Assembly: GCF_014284195.1 (NCBI RefSeq)
Contig: NZ_JACOGC010000002.1
Location: 558,001 to 622,000, forward strand
Direction: 5' to 3'
Source: Cognatundibacterium griseum
GTDB lineage: Bacteria > Pseudomonadota > Gammaproteobacteria > Burkholderiales > Burkholderiaceae_D
DNA: 64,000 nt
Positions 53,229 through 63,148 of the stretch are shown in pieces; within the stretch, counting starts at the first letter, position 1; every line of letters begins with the position of its first letter. Position numbers and translations under genes: made by a program. The notes under the pieces were generated by a model. That model was not told where the DNA came from. It worked only from the letters and a program-made list of their open reading frames with translations, and did not search any database.

Positions 53229-56084
53229 ATGATGCAACAATATAACGCCAACTCTTATTTGTTTGGCGGTAACGCTCCGTACGTTGAAGAATTGTATGAA
53301 GCGTATCTGAATAACCCAGGTTCCGTTCCGGAAAACTGGCGTGCCTATTTCGATGCAATGCAAAACGTTCCTGCCGTTGATGGCTCTTCTAAGCCAGACG
53401 TGGCGCATGCGCCCGTCATTGCTTCGTTTGCCGAACGTGCAAAACAAGGCCCTATCCGTACCGTCAGCGCAGCAGCAGATGCCGATATGGCGCGTAAACG
53501 CGTTGCGGCGCAGCAACTGATCGCGGCATACCGCTTCCTGGGAAGCCGCTGGGCCAATCTGGATCCTTTGCAACGTCAGGAGCGCCCGGCGATTCCTGAG
53601 CTTGATCCCGGTTTTTACGGTTTCACTGATGCAGATATGGACATTCAGTTCAACATCAGCAACACCTATTTTGGCCCTGAGAATGCTTCGCTGCGTGATC
53701 TCGTCAACTCTTTGCGCGATACTTACTGCCGTTCGATCGGTGCTGAATTCATGTATATCAGCGATCCGGCAGAAAAGCGCTGGATGCAGCAGCGACTGGA
53801 ATCCATCCGTTCCACGCCAGTTTTTTCTGCAGAAAAGAAAAAACACATTCTGGACCGTCTGACAGCCGCTGAAGGACTTGAGCGCTATCTCCATACAAAA
53901 TATGTTGGTCAGAAGCGCTTTTCTCTGGAAGGCGGGGAGAGCTTCATCGCGTCGATGGACGAAACCATCCAGCGCGCCGGTGAGCGTGGTGTCGAAGAGA
54001 TCGTGATTGGCATGGCACACCGCGGCCGTCTGAATGTGTTAGTGAACACACTGGGTAAGATGCCGCAGGATCTGTTTGCTGAATTTGAAGGTAAGCACGG
54101 TGATGATTTGCCTGCCGGTGACGTGAAATACCATCAGGGCTTCTCCTCGGATGTTTCCACGCCAGGCGGCCCGGTCCACCTGTCGCTGGCATTCAATCCA
54201 TCCCATCTGGAAATCGTAAATCCGGTTGTTGAAGGATCTGTGAAAGCTCGTATGGACCGCCGTGGTGATAAAGACGGTTCTCAGGTACTGCCTATTCTGG
54301 TGCACGGCGATGCAGCGTTTGCAGGGCAGGGCGTCGTGATGGAAACACTGAATCTGGCGCAGACACGTGGCTATGGCACTGGTGGCACGATGCATATCGT
54401 GATTAATAACCAGATTGGTTTCACAACCTCTGATCCTCGCGATTCCCGTTCCACACTGTATTGCTCCGATGTGGTCAAGATGATTGAGGCCCCGGTACTG
54501 CATGTCAATGCGGATGATCCGGAAGCGGTTGTTCTGGCAACGCAGATCGCGATGGACTACCGCATGGAGTTCAAAAAGGATATCGTTGTTGATATCATCT
54601 GCTACCGCAAGCTGGGCCATAACGAGCAGGACACTCCTGCACTGACTCAGCCGCTGATGTACAAGAAAATTGGCCAGCATCCAGGCACCCGCAAGATGTA
54701 TGCGGACAAACTCGCTGCGCAGGGAACAATTCCTGCCGACGGCGGCGATCAGATGGTAAAAGCGTACCGCGATGCAATGGATGCCGGTAAGCATACTCAC
54801 GATCCGGTGATCTCCAACTTTAAGAACAAGTATGCCGTCGACTGGATTCCTTTCCTGAATCGTAAGTGGACAGATGCTGCAGATACAGCTGTTCCGGTTA
54901 CAGAACTGAAGCGTCTGGCGAGCCGTATTACTGTTGTTCCTGAAGGTTTCAAGCCGCACAGTCTCGTTGAAAAAGTTCTGGGTGACCGTGCCGCAATGGG
55001 CCGCGGCGATATGAACCTCGACTGGGGTATGGGTGAGCATCTGGCTTTTGCTTCGTTGCTGGCTTCCGGTTATGCAATTCGTATTACTGGTCAGGATGCT
55101 GGTCGCGGTACTTTCGTTCACCGTCATGCTGTATTGCATGATCAAAATCGTGAGCGCTGGGATTCAGGCACTTACATTCCGCTGCAAAATGTGTCTGATA
55201 AGCAGGCACCTTTCACGGTGATTGACTCGGTTCTGTCGGAAGAAGCGGTTCTGGCTTTTGAATACGGTTATTCCAGTGCTGAACCTAACACACTGACTAT
55301 CTGGGAAGCCCAGTTCGGCGATTTCGCCAACGGCGCGCAGGTGGTGATCGATCAGTTCATCAGCTCCGGTGAAGTAAAATGGGGACGTGCCTGTGGTCTG
55401 GTCATGATGCTGCCGCATGGCTATGAGGGTCAGGGACCGGAACATTCTTCTGCGCGTCCTGAGCGTTTCCTGCAATTGTGTGCTGACAATAATATGCAGG
55501 TGGTTCAGCCAACCACGGCATCGCAGATTTTCCATCTGCTGCGTCGTCAGATGATCCGCCAGTTCCGTAAGCCACTGGTGATCATGACACCGAAGTCATT
55601 GCTCCGTAACAAGGATGCAGGTTCTCCGTTATCTGAACTGGCTAAGGGCAGCTTCCATACCGTGATCGGTGAAGTTGATGAAACAATCGATGCGAAAAAG
55701 GTCAAACGCGTCATCGCCTGCTCCGGCAAGGTTTACTATGATCTGGTGAATTCCCGCAAAGAGCGCGGCCAATCGGATACGGCGATCATTCGTGTTGAGC
55801 AGCTGTACCCATTCCCGCATAAGAGCTTTGTCGCGGAACTGAAGAAATTCCCGAACATGACAGAACTGGTCTGGGCGCAGGATGAGCCGCAAAATCAGGG
55901 CCCATGGTTCCAGATTCAGCACAATATTTTTGAAAGTCTGGAAGAAGGTCAGAAACTCGCTTATGCAGGCCGCCCTGCCAGCGCGTCTCCTGCCGTCGGG
56001 TACTATGACAAGCACTACGCACAACAAAAAGCACTGCTGGAAACAGCATTTTCCAAACTGAAGGGCTTTGTCCTGACCAAATAA
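53229..56084 (+). CDS. odhA: 2-oxoglutarate dehydrogenase E1 component
   Basis: A 951-residue thiamine-diphosphate enzyme that decarboxylates 2-oxoglutarate. The N-terminal NSYLFGGNAPYVEELYEAYLNNPGSVPENWRAYFD binds E2. GMAHRGRLNVLVNTLGK, HLSLAFNPSHLEIVNPVVEGSVKA, GDAAFAGQGVVMETLNL (ThDP-binding region) and GHNEQDTPALTQPLMYKKI are diagnostic, as is the SARPERFLQLCADNNMQV block. I start at ATG 53229 (MMQQYNANS), with AAAGGTGA upstream; an in-frame GTG at 53220 lies inside that site. Confidence 0.97.
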   Translation: MMQQYNANSYLFGGNAPYVEELYEAYLNNPGSVPENWRAYFDAMQNVPAVDGSSKPDVAHAPVIASFAERAKQGPIRTVSAAADADMARKRVAAQQLIAAYRFLGSRWANLDPLQRQERPAIPELDPGFYGFTDADMDIQFNISNTYFGPENASLRDLVNSLRDTYCRSIGAEFMYISDPAEKRWMQQRLESIRSTPVFSAEKKKHILDRLTAAEGLERYLHTKYVGQKRFSLEGGESFIASMDETIQRAGERGVEEIVIGMAHRGRLNVLVNTLGKMPQDLFAEFEGKHGDDLPAGDVKYHQGFSSDVSTPGGPVHLSLAFNPSHLEIVNPVVEGSVKARMDRRGDKDGSQVLPILVHGDAAFAGQGVVMETLNLAQTRGYGTGGTMHIVINNQIGFTTSDPRDSRSTLYCSDVVKMIEAPVLHVNADDPEAVVLATQIAMDYRMEFKKDIVVDIICYRKLGHNEQDTPALTQPLMYKKIGQHPGTRKMYADKLAAQGTIPADGGDQMVKAYRDAMDAGKHTHDPVISNFKNKYAVDWIPFLNRKWTDAADTAVPVTELKRLASRITVVPEGFKPHSLVEKVLGDRAAMGRGDMNLDWGMGEHLAFASLLASGYAIRITGQDAGRGTFVHRHAVLHDQNRERWDSGTYIPLQNVSDKQAPFTVIDSVLSEEAVLAFEYGYSSAEPNTLTIWEAQFGDFANGAQVVIDQFISSGEVKWGRACGLVMMLPHGYEGQGPEHSSARPERFLQLCADNNMQVVQPTTASQIFHLLRRQMIRQFRKPLVIMTPKSLLRNKDAGSPLSELAKGSFHTVIGEVDETIDAKKVKRVIACSGKVYYDLVNSRKERGQSDTAIIRVEQLYPFPHKSFVAELKKFPNMTELVWAQDEPQNQGPWFQIQHNIFESLEEGQKLAYAGRPASASPAVGYYDKHYAQQKALLETAFSKLKGFVLTK

Positions 56085-56091
56085 TGACGCG

Positions 56092-56118
56092 GTGCTGCAT
56101 CAGAAGCTGATGCAGCAC
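56092..56118. repeat. Intercistronic hairpin between odhA and odhB
   Basis: GTGCTGCATCAG-AAG-CTGATGCAGCAC is a perfect 12-base-pair stem eight bases after the odhA stop. No T-run follows, so read-through into odhB is expected; it may protect or mark the mRNA. Confidence 0.65.
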
Positions 56119-56145
56119 TTGGCTACCCGAAACGGAGAGTAAAAA

Positions 56146-57399
56146 ATGGCAATTATCGAAGTAAAAGTTCCTCAGCTGTCTGAATCTGTTGCAGAAGCGA
56201 CTTTGCTGACCTGGCATAAAAAAGTCGGCGAAGCAGTGGCTCGTGACGAAAACCTGATTGACGTTGAGACAGATAAGGTTGTGCTGGAATTGCCTGCACC
56301 GGATGCAGGCGTGATTACCCAGATTATCAAGGGCGACGGCAGCACAGTGGTTGCCGGTGAAGTGATTGCAATTCTGGATACAGCGGCGACAGCTGGTGCA
56401 GTTGCTGCACCGGCAGCAGCTCCTGCAGCAGTTGCTTCCGCTCCTGCGGTTGCAGCTTCTGCAGATGCTAAGTCTTCTGCTGGCGTGGCGATGCCTGCCG
56501 CTGCAAAAATTCTGGCAGAAAACGGTTTATCCGCTGGTCAGGTGGATGGCTCCGGCAAAGATGGTCGTGTGACCAAAGGTGACGCATTGGCCGCCGTGGC
56601 TGGTAAAGCTGTACCAGCCGTAGCACCGCTGACGGCGCCGGTTGCAGCGAAACCTGCCTTGCAGCAAGTTGCGGCACCAGCTATGGCCAGTCTGGGTGAT
56701 CGCTCTGAAGAGCGTGTGCCGATGAGCCGTTTGCGTGCGCGTATCGCTGAACGTCTGGTGCAGTCTCAATCCACGAATGCTATTCTGACGACGTTTAACG
56801 AAGTTAACATGGCCCCGGTCATGGAACTGCGCAACAAGTACAAAGATAAATTTGAAAAGGAACATGGCGTCAAACTGGGCTTCATGTCTTTCTTCGTCAA
56901 GGCAGCAGTTGCAGCACTGAAGAAATATCCGATCATCAATGCTTCCGTTGATGGTAATGACATCGTTTATCATGGTTACTTCGACATCGGTATCGCAGTG
57001 GGCTCACCACGCGGATTGGTTGTTCCTATCCTGCGTAATGCAGATCAGATGACGATCGCTGATATCGAAAAGAAAATCGTTGAATTTGGAGCTAAAGCCA
57101 AAGACGGTAAGCTGACACTCGAAGATCTGACTGGCGGTACCTTCTCGATTTCTAACGGCGGCACTTTCGGCTCCATGTTGTCCACACCGATCATTAACCC
57201 ACCGCAATCAGCGATTCTGGGCGTGCATGCGACGAAAGACCGTGCTGTAGTCGAGAATGGCCAGATCGTGATTCGTCCTATGAACTACCTGGCGATGTCT
57301 TACGATCACCGTATTATCGATGGTCGCGAAGCTGTCCTCGGTCTGGTGGCGATGAAAGACGCGCTCGAAGATCCGGCCCGTCTGTTGCTGGATCTGTAA
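56146..57399 (+). CDS. odhB: Dihydrolipoyllysine succinyltransferase (E2 of 2-oxoglutarate dehydrogenase)
   Basis: A 417-residue E2. The lipoyl domain has Lys44 in [12 protein letters not shown], followed by an Ala/Pro-rich linker, a peripheral-subunit-binding domain ([29 protein letters not shown]) and another flexible linker. The acyltransferase core ends with catalytic His388 and Asp392 in [15 protein letters not shown] 56146 follows GGAGAGT. It works with OdhA and the LpdA encoded nearby. Confidence 0.97.
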   Translation: MAIIEVKVPQLSESVAEATLLTWHKKVGEAVARDENLIDVETDKVVLELPAPDAGVITQIIKGDGSTVVAGEVIAILDTAATAGAVAAPAAAPAAVASAPAVAASADAKSSAGVAMPAAAKILAENGLSAGQVDGSGKDGRVTKGDALAAVAGKAVPAVAPLTAPVAAKPALQQVAAPAMASLGDRSEERVPMSRLRARIAERLVQSQSTNAILTTFNEVNMAPVMELRNKYKDKFEKEHGVKLGFMSFFVKAAVAALKKYPIINASVDGNDIVYHGYFDIGIAVGSPRGLVVPILRNADQMTIADIEKKIVEFGAKAKDGKLTLEDLTGGTFSISNGGTFGSMLSTPIINPPQSAILGVHATKDRAVVENGQIVIRPMNYLAMSYDHRIIDGREAVLGLVAMKDALEDPARLLLDL

Positions 57400-57411
57400 T
57401 CAGCCATCATC

Positions 57412-57759
57412 ATGAACATCGCTGACGAGATCAGACGTCTGCACGAACTGCATCAGGCCGGCGCGCTGACTGATGCAGAGTTCGCGCAAGCCAAGGCGAA
57501 GCTTCTGTCCGCAGAGACAGAGGCTTCATCCACCCATAATGCTGCATATTCAGGTCTGGATAGTTCGCTGGAGCAGTTAAACCGTTTTCGCCGTTCCACC
57601 ACTGATTGCTGGCTCGGCGGAATTTGTGGCGGCCTGGGGAAATTTACAGGATTGGAATCCTGGATATGGCGCCTGCTGTTCGTTCTTTTTACTTGTTATT
57701 TCGGGGCAGGTCTGGTCGTCTATGTAATGGCGTGGATTTTCGTTCCGGAAGAGGAATAA
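57412..57759 (+). CDS. Small SHOCT-PspC domain membrane protein
   Basis: A 115-residue protein with a SHOCT-like helical start ([30 protein letters not shown]) and a PspC domain ([50 protein letters not shown]) with two hydrophobic segments. PspC proteins respond to envelope stress in the inner membrane. It lies 12 bp after odhB and 71 bp before lpdA on the same strand, an odd place for a stress-type protein. It may have been inserted between E2 and E3 genes. Confidence 0.85.
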   Translation: MNIADEIRRLHELHQAGALTDAEFAQAKAKLLSAETEASSTHNAAYSGLDSSLEQLNRFRRSTTDCWLGGICGGLGKFTGLESWIWRLLFVLFTCYFGAGLVVYVMAWIFVPEEE

Positions 57760-57830
57760 GACGGAATAGACGTTTTGTCAGCGGATGTTCCCATCGCATC
57801 ATCAGAATTAATCAGAAACAGGATAAGCTC

Positions 57831-59258
57831 ATGAGCAAACAATTTGATGTCGTCGTGATCGGCGGCGGCCCTGGCGGCTATATCGCGGCGATCCGCGCTG
57901 CGCAACTCGGTTTTTCCACTGCATGTATCGATGCATGGACCAATGACAAAGGCGGTCCGGCGCCGGGCGGTACTTGCACCAACGTCGGTTGCATTCCATC
58001 CAAAGCATTGTTGCAATCGTCTGAACACTTCGAACATGCTGGCCATGCGTTTGCTGACCACGGTATTTCAGTATCCGGTCTAGGTATCGACGTGGCGAAA
58101 ATGCTGGGTCGTAAAAATACCATCGTTAAACAAAATAATGACGGTATTCTGTTCCTGTTTAAAAAGAACAAAGTCACTTTCTTTCATGGTCACGGCTCTT
58201 TCGTCAAAGCGGATGCTGCTGGTTACGAAATCAAAGTCGCCGGTAAAACCGAAGAAACGATCACTGGTAAGCACATTATCGTTGCCACCGGCTCCAATGC
58301 ACGGGCATTGCCTGGTGCTCCGTTCGATGAGAAAGCCATTTTGTCCAACGAAGGCGCATTAAATATTGCTGAAACACCGAAAAAACTCGGCGTTATCGGT
58401 GCCGGCGTCATCGGTCTGGAAATGGGCAGCGTATGGCGTCGCCTTGGTGCTGAAGTCAGCGTACTGGAAGCGCTGCCGACTTTCCTCGGTGCGGTAGATG
58501 AACAAATCGCGAAAGAAGCGAAAAAACTGTTCGACAAACAAGGCCTGAAAATCAATCTCGGCGTGAAGATCGGCGAAATCGTCAACAGTGGTAAAGACGT
58601 CACAGTCAATTACACCGACGACAAAGGCGCAGAGCACAAAGCCGTATTCGACAAGCTGATCATCTCCATCGGCCGCACACCAAACACCCACGGTTTGAAT
58701 GCCGAAGGCGTTGGTCTGGCGCTGGACGAACGCGGCTTCATCGCTGTTGATGGCGATTGCAAAACCAATCTGCCTAACGTCTGGGCGGTCGGCGACGTCG
58801 TGCGCGGTCCTATGCTGGCACACAAGGCAGAAGAAGAGGGTGTTGCTGTTGCTGAGCGTATCGCTGGCCAGCATGGCCATGTTAACTTCAACACGATTCC
58901 GTGGGTGATCTACACTTCTCCTGAAATCGCGTGGGTTGGTCGTACTGAGCAACAATTGAAAGCAGATGGCGTTGCATATAAATCCGGTACTTTCCCGTTC
59001 ATGGCGAATGGCCGTGCACGTGCGCTGGGCGACACCTCCGGTATGGTGAAGTTCCTTGCCGATGCAAGTACCGATGAAATCCTCGGTGTGCATATCGTTG
59101 GCCCTATGGCTTCCGAGTTGATTTCCGAGGCGGTCGTGGCGATGGAATTTCGTGCTTCTTCGGAAGATATCGCCCGTATCTGCCATGCGCATCCTTCTTT
59201 GTCGGAAGCGACCAAAGAGGCGGCACTGGCAGTCGATAAACGTTCGCTGAATTTCTGA
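57831..59258 (+). CDS. lpdA: Dihydrolipoyl dehydrogenase (E3)
   Basis: A 475-residue FAD disulfide oxidoreductase that reoxidises the lipoyl groups of E2. [21 protein letters not shown] binds FAD; the redox pair is Cys49/Cys54 in [39 protein letters not shown] binds [18 protein letters not shown] carries the active-site His-Glu pair. I start at ATG 57831 ([11 protein letters not shown]), with ACAGGATAA upstream; earlier in-frame codons overlap the PspC gene. Confidence 0.97.
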   Translation: MSKQFDVVVIGGGPGGYIAAIRAAQLGFSTACIDAWTNDKGGPAPGGTCTNVGCIPSKALLQSSEHFEHAGHAFADHGISVSGLGIDVAKMLGRKNTIVKQNNDGILFLFKKNKVTFFHGHGSFVKADAAGYEIKVAGKTEETITGKHIIVATGSNARALPGAPFDEKAILSNEGALNIAETPKKLGVIGAGVIGLEMGSVWRRLGAEVSVLEALPTFLGAVDEQIAKEAKKLFDKQGLKINLGVKIGEIVNSGKDVTVNYTDDKGAEHKAVFDKLIISIGRTPNTHGLNAEGVGLALDERGFIAVDGDCKTNLPNVWAVGDVVRGPMLAHKAEEEGVAVAERIAGQHGHVNFNTIPWVIYTSPEIAWVGRTEQQLKADGVAYKSGTFPFMANGRARALGDTSGMVKFLADASTDEILGVHIVGPMASELISEAVVAMEFRASSEDIARICHAHPSLSEATKEAALAVDKRSLNF

Positions 59259-59283
59259 GCGACGTTCTGACCGATCAGGGATT

Positions 59284-59314
59284 AATGGACGGGTTAATAC
59301 TCGTCCATTTTTTC
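59284..59314 (+). terminator. Intrinsic terminator after lpdA
   Basis: ATGGACG and CGTCCAT pair around a ten-base loop and are followed by a T-run, 26 bases past the lpdA stop, closing the odh unit. Confidence 0.85.
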
Positions 59315-59434
59315 TTGGGCAATGCCGGTGCTCCATAGTGGAGATGGGTGTAAAGACTGTTCCGGCGATCACCTTTTCCCAACCATGTTATCTGTTGCTG
59401 TTTTTTTAGCCGCAGGTGGCAGTGAGAAATACAA

Positions 59435-60535
59435 ATGATGGATGTACAACAGTTTTATCAGGAGGCCCTGACCCAACGCGGATTCAAGGCAGATGAAGCG
59501 CAAAAACGCGCTGTTGACCGCTTGCAGCTCGCTTATGAGTCATGGGTTGCCTATAAAGGGAAGCGGGCGAATAAACTGACCAGACTGATTACCCGTCCCG
59601 AAGTGCCGCGTGGCGTGTATATGTGGGGCGGGGTTGGACGAGGCAAATCTTTCTTGATGGATAGTTTTTATTCCGTTGTGCCGGTAGTGCGGAAAACCCG
59701 TTTGCATTTTCATGAGTTTATGCGCGGCGTTCACCGTCAGCTCGATGAACTTAAAGGCATGGCTGATCCGCTGGATGAAGTGGCGCGCCGCATTGCTAAA
59801 AAATACCGGTTGATTTGCTTTGACGAGTTCCATGTATCCGATGTGGCGGATGCAATGCTGTTGTATAACTTGCTGAAAGCTTTGTTTGACAACGGGGTGT
59901 CTTTTGTCATGACCTCCAATTATCAGCCCGATACGTTGTATCCGGAAGGTTTGCATCGTGACCGGATGCTTCCCACGATCGCTCTCCTGAAAGAGAAACT
60001 GGATGTTCTGAACGTGGATTCCGGTAATGATTATCGCAAGCGTGCGCTGGAGCAGGTGCAGGCATATCTGACGCCTTTGAGCGCGGAGACCGATAAAGCC
60101 TTGCGTGATACGTTTGCACGTGTGGCAGACACGAAGGATGAAGATCCGCATGTCGATATCGAAGGACGAACCCTGAAAGCGTTGCGCCGCGCGGGTGGAG
60201 TGATCTGGTTTGATTTCCATACTTTGTGCGGCGGGCCGCGCTCGCAAAACGACTATCTGGAAATTACCAGCCGTTTTCACACTGTGATTCTGTCATCGGT
60301 GCCGCGCATGTCTGCTGCCATGTCGTCAGAAGCCCGTCGCTTCACCTGGCTGATTGACGTTTTTTACGACAACAAGGTCAAACTGATTATGTCAGCGGAA
60401 GTGGCGCCGGAAGAATTGTATACTCAGGGTACCTTATCGAATGAATTCCACCGGACGGTTTCACGCATTATTGAGATGCAGTCCAAGGAATACATGGATG
60501 CCGATCAACGCCAGTTAGCCGATGCGATAGCCTGA
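59435..60535 (+). CDS. zapE: Cell division ATPase ZapE (AFG1-like)
   Basis: A 366-residue P-loop ATPase that associates with the Z-ring late in division. Walker A is GGVGRGKSFLMDSFY, Walker B is LICFDEFHVSDVADAM, and the FHEFM, MTSNYQPDTLYPEGLHRDRMLP and SSEARRFTWLIDVFYDN blocks are family-specific. It follows lpdA as in many betaproteobacteria, but past a terminator. Its stop overlaps the next start (TGATGA). Confidence 0.93.
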   Translation: MMDVQQFYQEALTQRGFKADEAQKRAVDRLQLAYESWVAYKGKRANKLTRLITRPEVPRGVYMWGGVGRGKSFLMDSFYSVVPVVRKTRLHFHEFMRGVHRQLDELKGMADPLDEVARRIAKKYRLICFDEFHVSDVADAMLLYNLLKALFDNGVSFVMTSNYQPDTLYPEGLHRDRMLPTIALLKEKLDVLNVDSGNDYRKRALEQVQAYLTPLSAETDKALRDTFARVADTKDEDPHVDIEGRTLKALRRAGGVIWFDFHTLCGGPRSQNDYLEITSRFHTVILSSVPRMSAAMSSEARRFTWLIDVFYDNKVKLIMSAEVAPEELYTQGTLSNEFHRTVSRIIEMQSKEYMDADQRQLADAIA

Positions 60536-60942
60536 TGAAACTGAATTCTTTATTAATGCGTGCCGTATGGTGCTGTGCCGCTGTTTATCCCGCACAGTGG
60601 TCGTATGCCGGGGAGCAGCCGGACGAGCTGAAAACCATTGCGACTCTGGTACGTGCCATGGATGCACAATACCCCGTTAACAGCATTCACACCAACGAAG
60701 AAGCTGAAACCATTGTCGCGCAGAGTGAGGGGCTGCAACAGCGTTTACAAAACTGGTATGTATCGGCTGAGCGTCATTGCTACGATTTGTTTTTTGTAAA
60801 TAATTGCCTGAAACAAATTAAAATCGACCGCCGGGAATATTTGCCGATTCTGCAACGCATGGAAATCGAAGCGAAGGCCGTGCAGCGCCAGTTGCGGATC
60901 ATTGCCCGCGATCAGGAACTGGCAAAGAAACAGACGAAATAA
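60535..60942 (+). CDS. Exported helical protein of unknown function, coupled to zapE
   Basis: A 135-residue protein with a signal-like start (MKLNSLLMRAVWCCAAVYPAQWSYA-GE) and a mainly helical mature part. RHCYDLFFVNNCLKQIKIDRREYLPILQRMEIEAKAVQRQLRIIARDQELAKK contains two Cys, likely disulfide-bonded, and a long amphipathic helix. No named family. Its ATG overlaps the zapE stop by four bases, so it is translationally coupled; a periplasmic role next to a division ATPase is possible but unproven. Confidence 0.75.
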   Translation: MKLNSLLMRAVWCCAAVYPAQWSYAGEQPDELKTIATLVRAMDAQYPVNSIHTNEEAETIVAQSEGLQQRLQNWYVSAERHCYDLFFVNNCLKQIKIDRREYLPILQRMEIEAKAVQRQLRIIARDQELAKKQTK

Positions 60943-60973
60943 TCCGTCTGAATTGACCGCCATTTTTAAAAAT

Positions 60974-61046
60974 GGGGGAGTATCTGCTGATTTTGGCTGT
61001 ATCTCCTGGATAATAGCAGGGTTTTCAGGATACTCCCCCCCAGTAT
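60974..61046. repeat. Paired G-run/C-run motif element, copy 3 (convergent gap)
   Basis: GGGGGAGTATC at 60974-60984 and GATACTCCCCC from 61029 form an 11-bp perfect inverted repeat; the right site is ATACT-C7-AGTAT (61030-61046). Span 73 bp and centre spacing 62 bp equal copy 1. It lies between two 3' ends (the gene at 60535 and the leftward aminotransferase at 61065), so it is not an obvious promoter element here. Confidence 0.62.
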
Positions 61047-61064
61047 TTGAACCAGTCAATCTGT

Positions 61065-62225
61065 TCAGAGTATTGCCAGACGACGTAATGCTTCGTGTAA
61101 AGTGGCATCCTGCTTGGCAAAACAGAAGCGCACAATTCCCGACTCTTTTCCTTGCCGATAAAAAGCGGACACCGGAATCGCTGCAACACCGGCCTCAGTG
61201 GTCAGCCAGCGCGCAAAGTCCAGTTCCGGCAGAGATGAAATCGCGCTGTAATCAACACTTTGGAAATAGGTTCCTGCGCATGGCAATAAGCGGAAACGAG
61301 TCTTTTGCAGGCCTTGCCGGAATAAATCCCGTTTTTTCTGATAAAAAGCAGACAGTTCCAGATAAGGAGCCTGATTTTGCATGTAATGCGCCAGTCCGGC
61401 CTGCATCGGGGTATTGACGGTAAAGACGTTAAACTGATGGACTTTGCGGAATTCCGCCATCAAAGCTGCCGGAGCGGCCACATAACCGACTTTCCAGCCT
61501 GTTACATGATAAGTTTTTCCAAAACTGGAAATAATGTAGCTGCGCTCAGCCAGTTCCGGATAGCGTGCCAGCGATTCATGACGCATGCCGTCGAAAACCA
61601 TGTGTTCGTACACTTCGTCAGAGGCAATCAGTAACCTGGTGCCCCGCACAATCTCGCAGAGTGCGCTGATATCTGCCGCTGTCATGACAGAACCGGTCGG
61701 GTTGTGCGGTGAATTTAGCATCAACAGACGGGTTTTGTCACTGATTTTGGCCTTAATCTGGCCCCAGGGGATGCTATAACCTTGTTCATCTAATTCCATG
61801 CTGACCAGTACCGGAACACCACCAGCCAGCCGGATCGAAGGGATATAACTGTCGTAAGCCGGTTCAATCACAATAACTTCATCACCCGGATGGACACAGG
61901 CCAGCAGCGTGGTCAGGATGGCCTGGGTTGCTCCGGCTGTCACTGTGATTTCTGTGGCAGGATCGTAACGCTGGCCATACAGGCTGACGATCTTATCGCT
62001 GATCTGTTGTCGGAAAGCAGGCAGCCCCGGCATAGGCGGATACTGGTTCAGACCTTCCTGCATGGCCCGCGTGACTGCCGCTGGCAAGGCCGGATCACAG
62101 TCAAAATCAGGAAATCCCTGCCCGAGATTAACGGCTTTTTTCTCTGCCGCCAGTGCCGACATGACTGAGAAAATTGTGGTGCCGATTTCTGGTAATTTGG
62201 AAGGAGGAAGAAAACTGACAGTCAT
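61065..62225 (-). CDS. PLP-dependent aminotransferase (methionine/aromatic type, YbdL-like)
   Basis: A 386-residue class I/II aminotransferase. KKAVNLGQGFPDFDCDPAL, the cofactor block AGATQAI, MLNSPHNPTGSVM, ASDEVYEHMVFDG and the PLP lysine in SSFGKTYHVTGWKVGYVAAP are diagnostic. Similarity in pattern is to YbdL-type methionine aminotransferases, which pass amino groups from Met, Phe or Tyr to 2-oxo acids; kynurenine-type activity cannot be excluded. It stands alone, leftward; upp lies upstream on the same strand. Confidence 0.88.
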   Translation of the reverse strand: MTVSFLPPSKLPEIGTTIFSVMSALAAEKKAVNLGQGFPDFDCDPALPAAVTRAMQEGLNQYPPMPGLPAFRQQISDKIVSLYGQRYDPATEITVTAGATQAILTTLLACVHPGDEVIVIEPAYDSYIPSIRLAGGVPVLVSMELDEQGYSIPWGQIKAKISDKTRLLMLNSPHNPTGSVMTAADISALCEIVRGTRLLIASDEVYEHMVFDGMRHESLARYPELAERSYIISSFGKTYHVTGWKVGYVAAPAALMAEFRKVHQFNVFTVNTPMQAGLAHYMQNQAPYLELSAFYQKKRDLFRQGLQKTRFRLLPCAGTYFQSVDYSAISSLPELDFARWLTTEAGVAAIPVSAFYRQGKESGIVRFCFAKQDATLHEALRRLAIL

Positions 62226-62302
62226 GGTGGGTGCAGATTAATGTTCAGGCTGTGGTGTCAGGAGGAACACTCCGGTGCAGGCACCGGAGTCGGCAGAAAT
62301 GT

Positions 62303-62935
62303 TTATTTGGTACCGAACAGGCGATCACCTGCGTCACCCAGACCGGGGACGATATAGCCGTGTTCGTTCAGACACTGATCGATAGAGGCGGTAATGATCG
62401 GGACATCAGGATGGGCTTTCTGCATGACCTTGATGCCTTCTGGCGCTGCCAGCAGGCAGACAAACTTGATGCTTTTGGCGCCACCGCGTTTCAGGCGCTC
62501 GATCGCCGCAGCTGCAGAGTTACCAGTTGCCAGCATCGGATCAACCACGATCACCAGACGTTCGGCAATGTCTTCAGGGACCTTGTAATAGTATTCCACT
62601 GGCTCCAGTGTTTCCGGGTCGCGGTACAGGCCGATATGACCGACACGTGCATTGGGCAGCAGATCCAGCATGCCGTCCAGAATGCCATTGCCGGCGCGCA
62701 ATACCGAAATCACGCACAGTTTTTTGCCACTGATGGTCGGTGCGTCAATAGTCTGGATCGGCGTTTCAATCCGGGTAAATTCAATCGGTAAATCCCGCGT
62801 GACTTCATAAGCCAGCATTTGGCTGATTTCCCGCAATAAACGCCGGAAATTATCCGTCGGAGTATCTTTACTCCGCATCAGCGACAGTTTGTGTTGTATC
62901 AGCGGGTGTTTAATTTCAGTGACTAATTCGTTCAA
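62303..62935 (-). CDS. upp: Uracil phosphoribosyltransferase
   Basis: A 210-residue salvage enzyme that makes UMP from uracil and [35 protein letters not shown] and [29 protein letters not shown] (PRPP loop) and the C-terminal [17 protein letters not shown] are diagnostic. I chose a TTG start at 62935 because GGAGAG lies about seven bases upstream and gives the family length ([16 protein letters not shown]); an ATG at 63070 would add 45 residues unlike the family. Confidence 0.93.
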   Translation of the reverse strand: MNELVTEIKHPLIQHKLSLMRSKDTPTDNFRRLLREISQMLAYEVTRDLPIEFTRIETPIQTIDAPTISGKKLCVISVLRAGNGILDGMLDLLPNARVGHIGLYRDPETLEPVEYYYKVPEDIAERLVIVVDPMLATGNSAAAAIERLKRGGAKSIKFVCLLAAPEGIKVMQKAHPDVPIITASIDQCLNEHGYIVPGLGDAGDRLFGTK

Positions 62936-63148
62936 GATCTCTCTCCGGCATATTGGTGTGACCCGTATTTTACGTCCGTCAGCCGAGGATTGGGATGCCT
63001 GCTGATTCTGGAATGTAGAAATAAGGGTGTTTTCTGCCTTTGCTCGCAGGATTGTTTGATTTTCCTTCACCGATAATTCAGGTTAAGAAGTTCCGGAAGC
63101 GCCAGGCCAGTGTCTTCGGGGAACGACTCTCAAATTCAGGAGCAGGGT

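Noticed and set aside
54039-55145. 368-codon open frame opposite odhA
   Set aside because: Antisense to the E1 gene with no recognisable domain or ribosome site.
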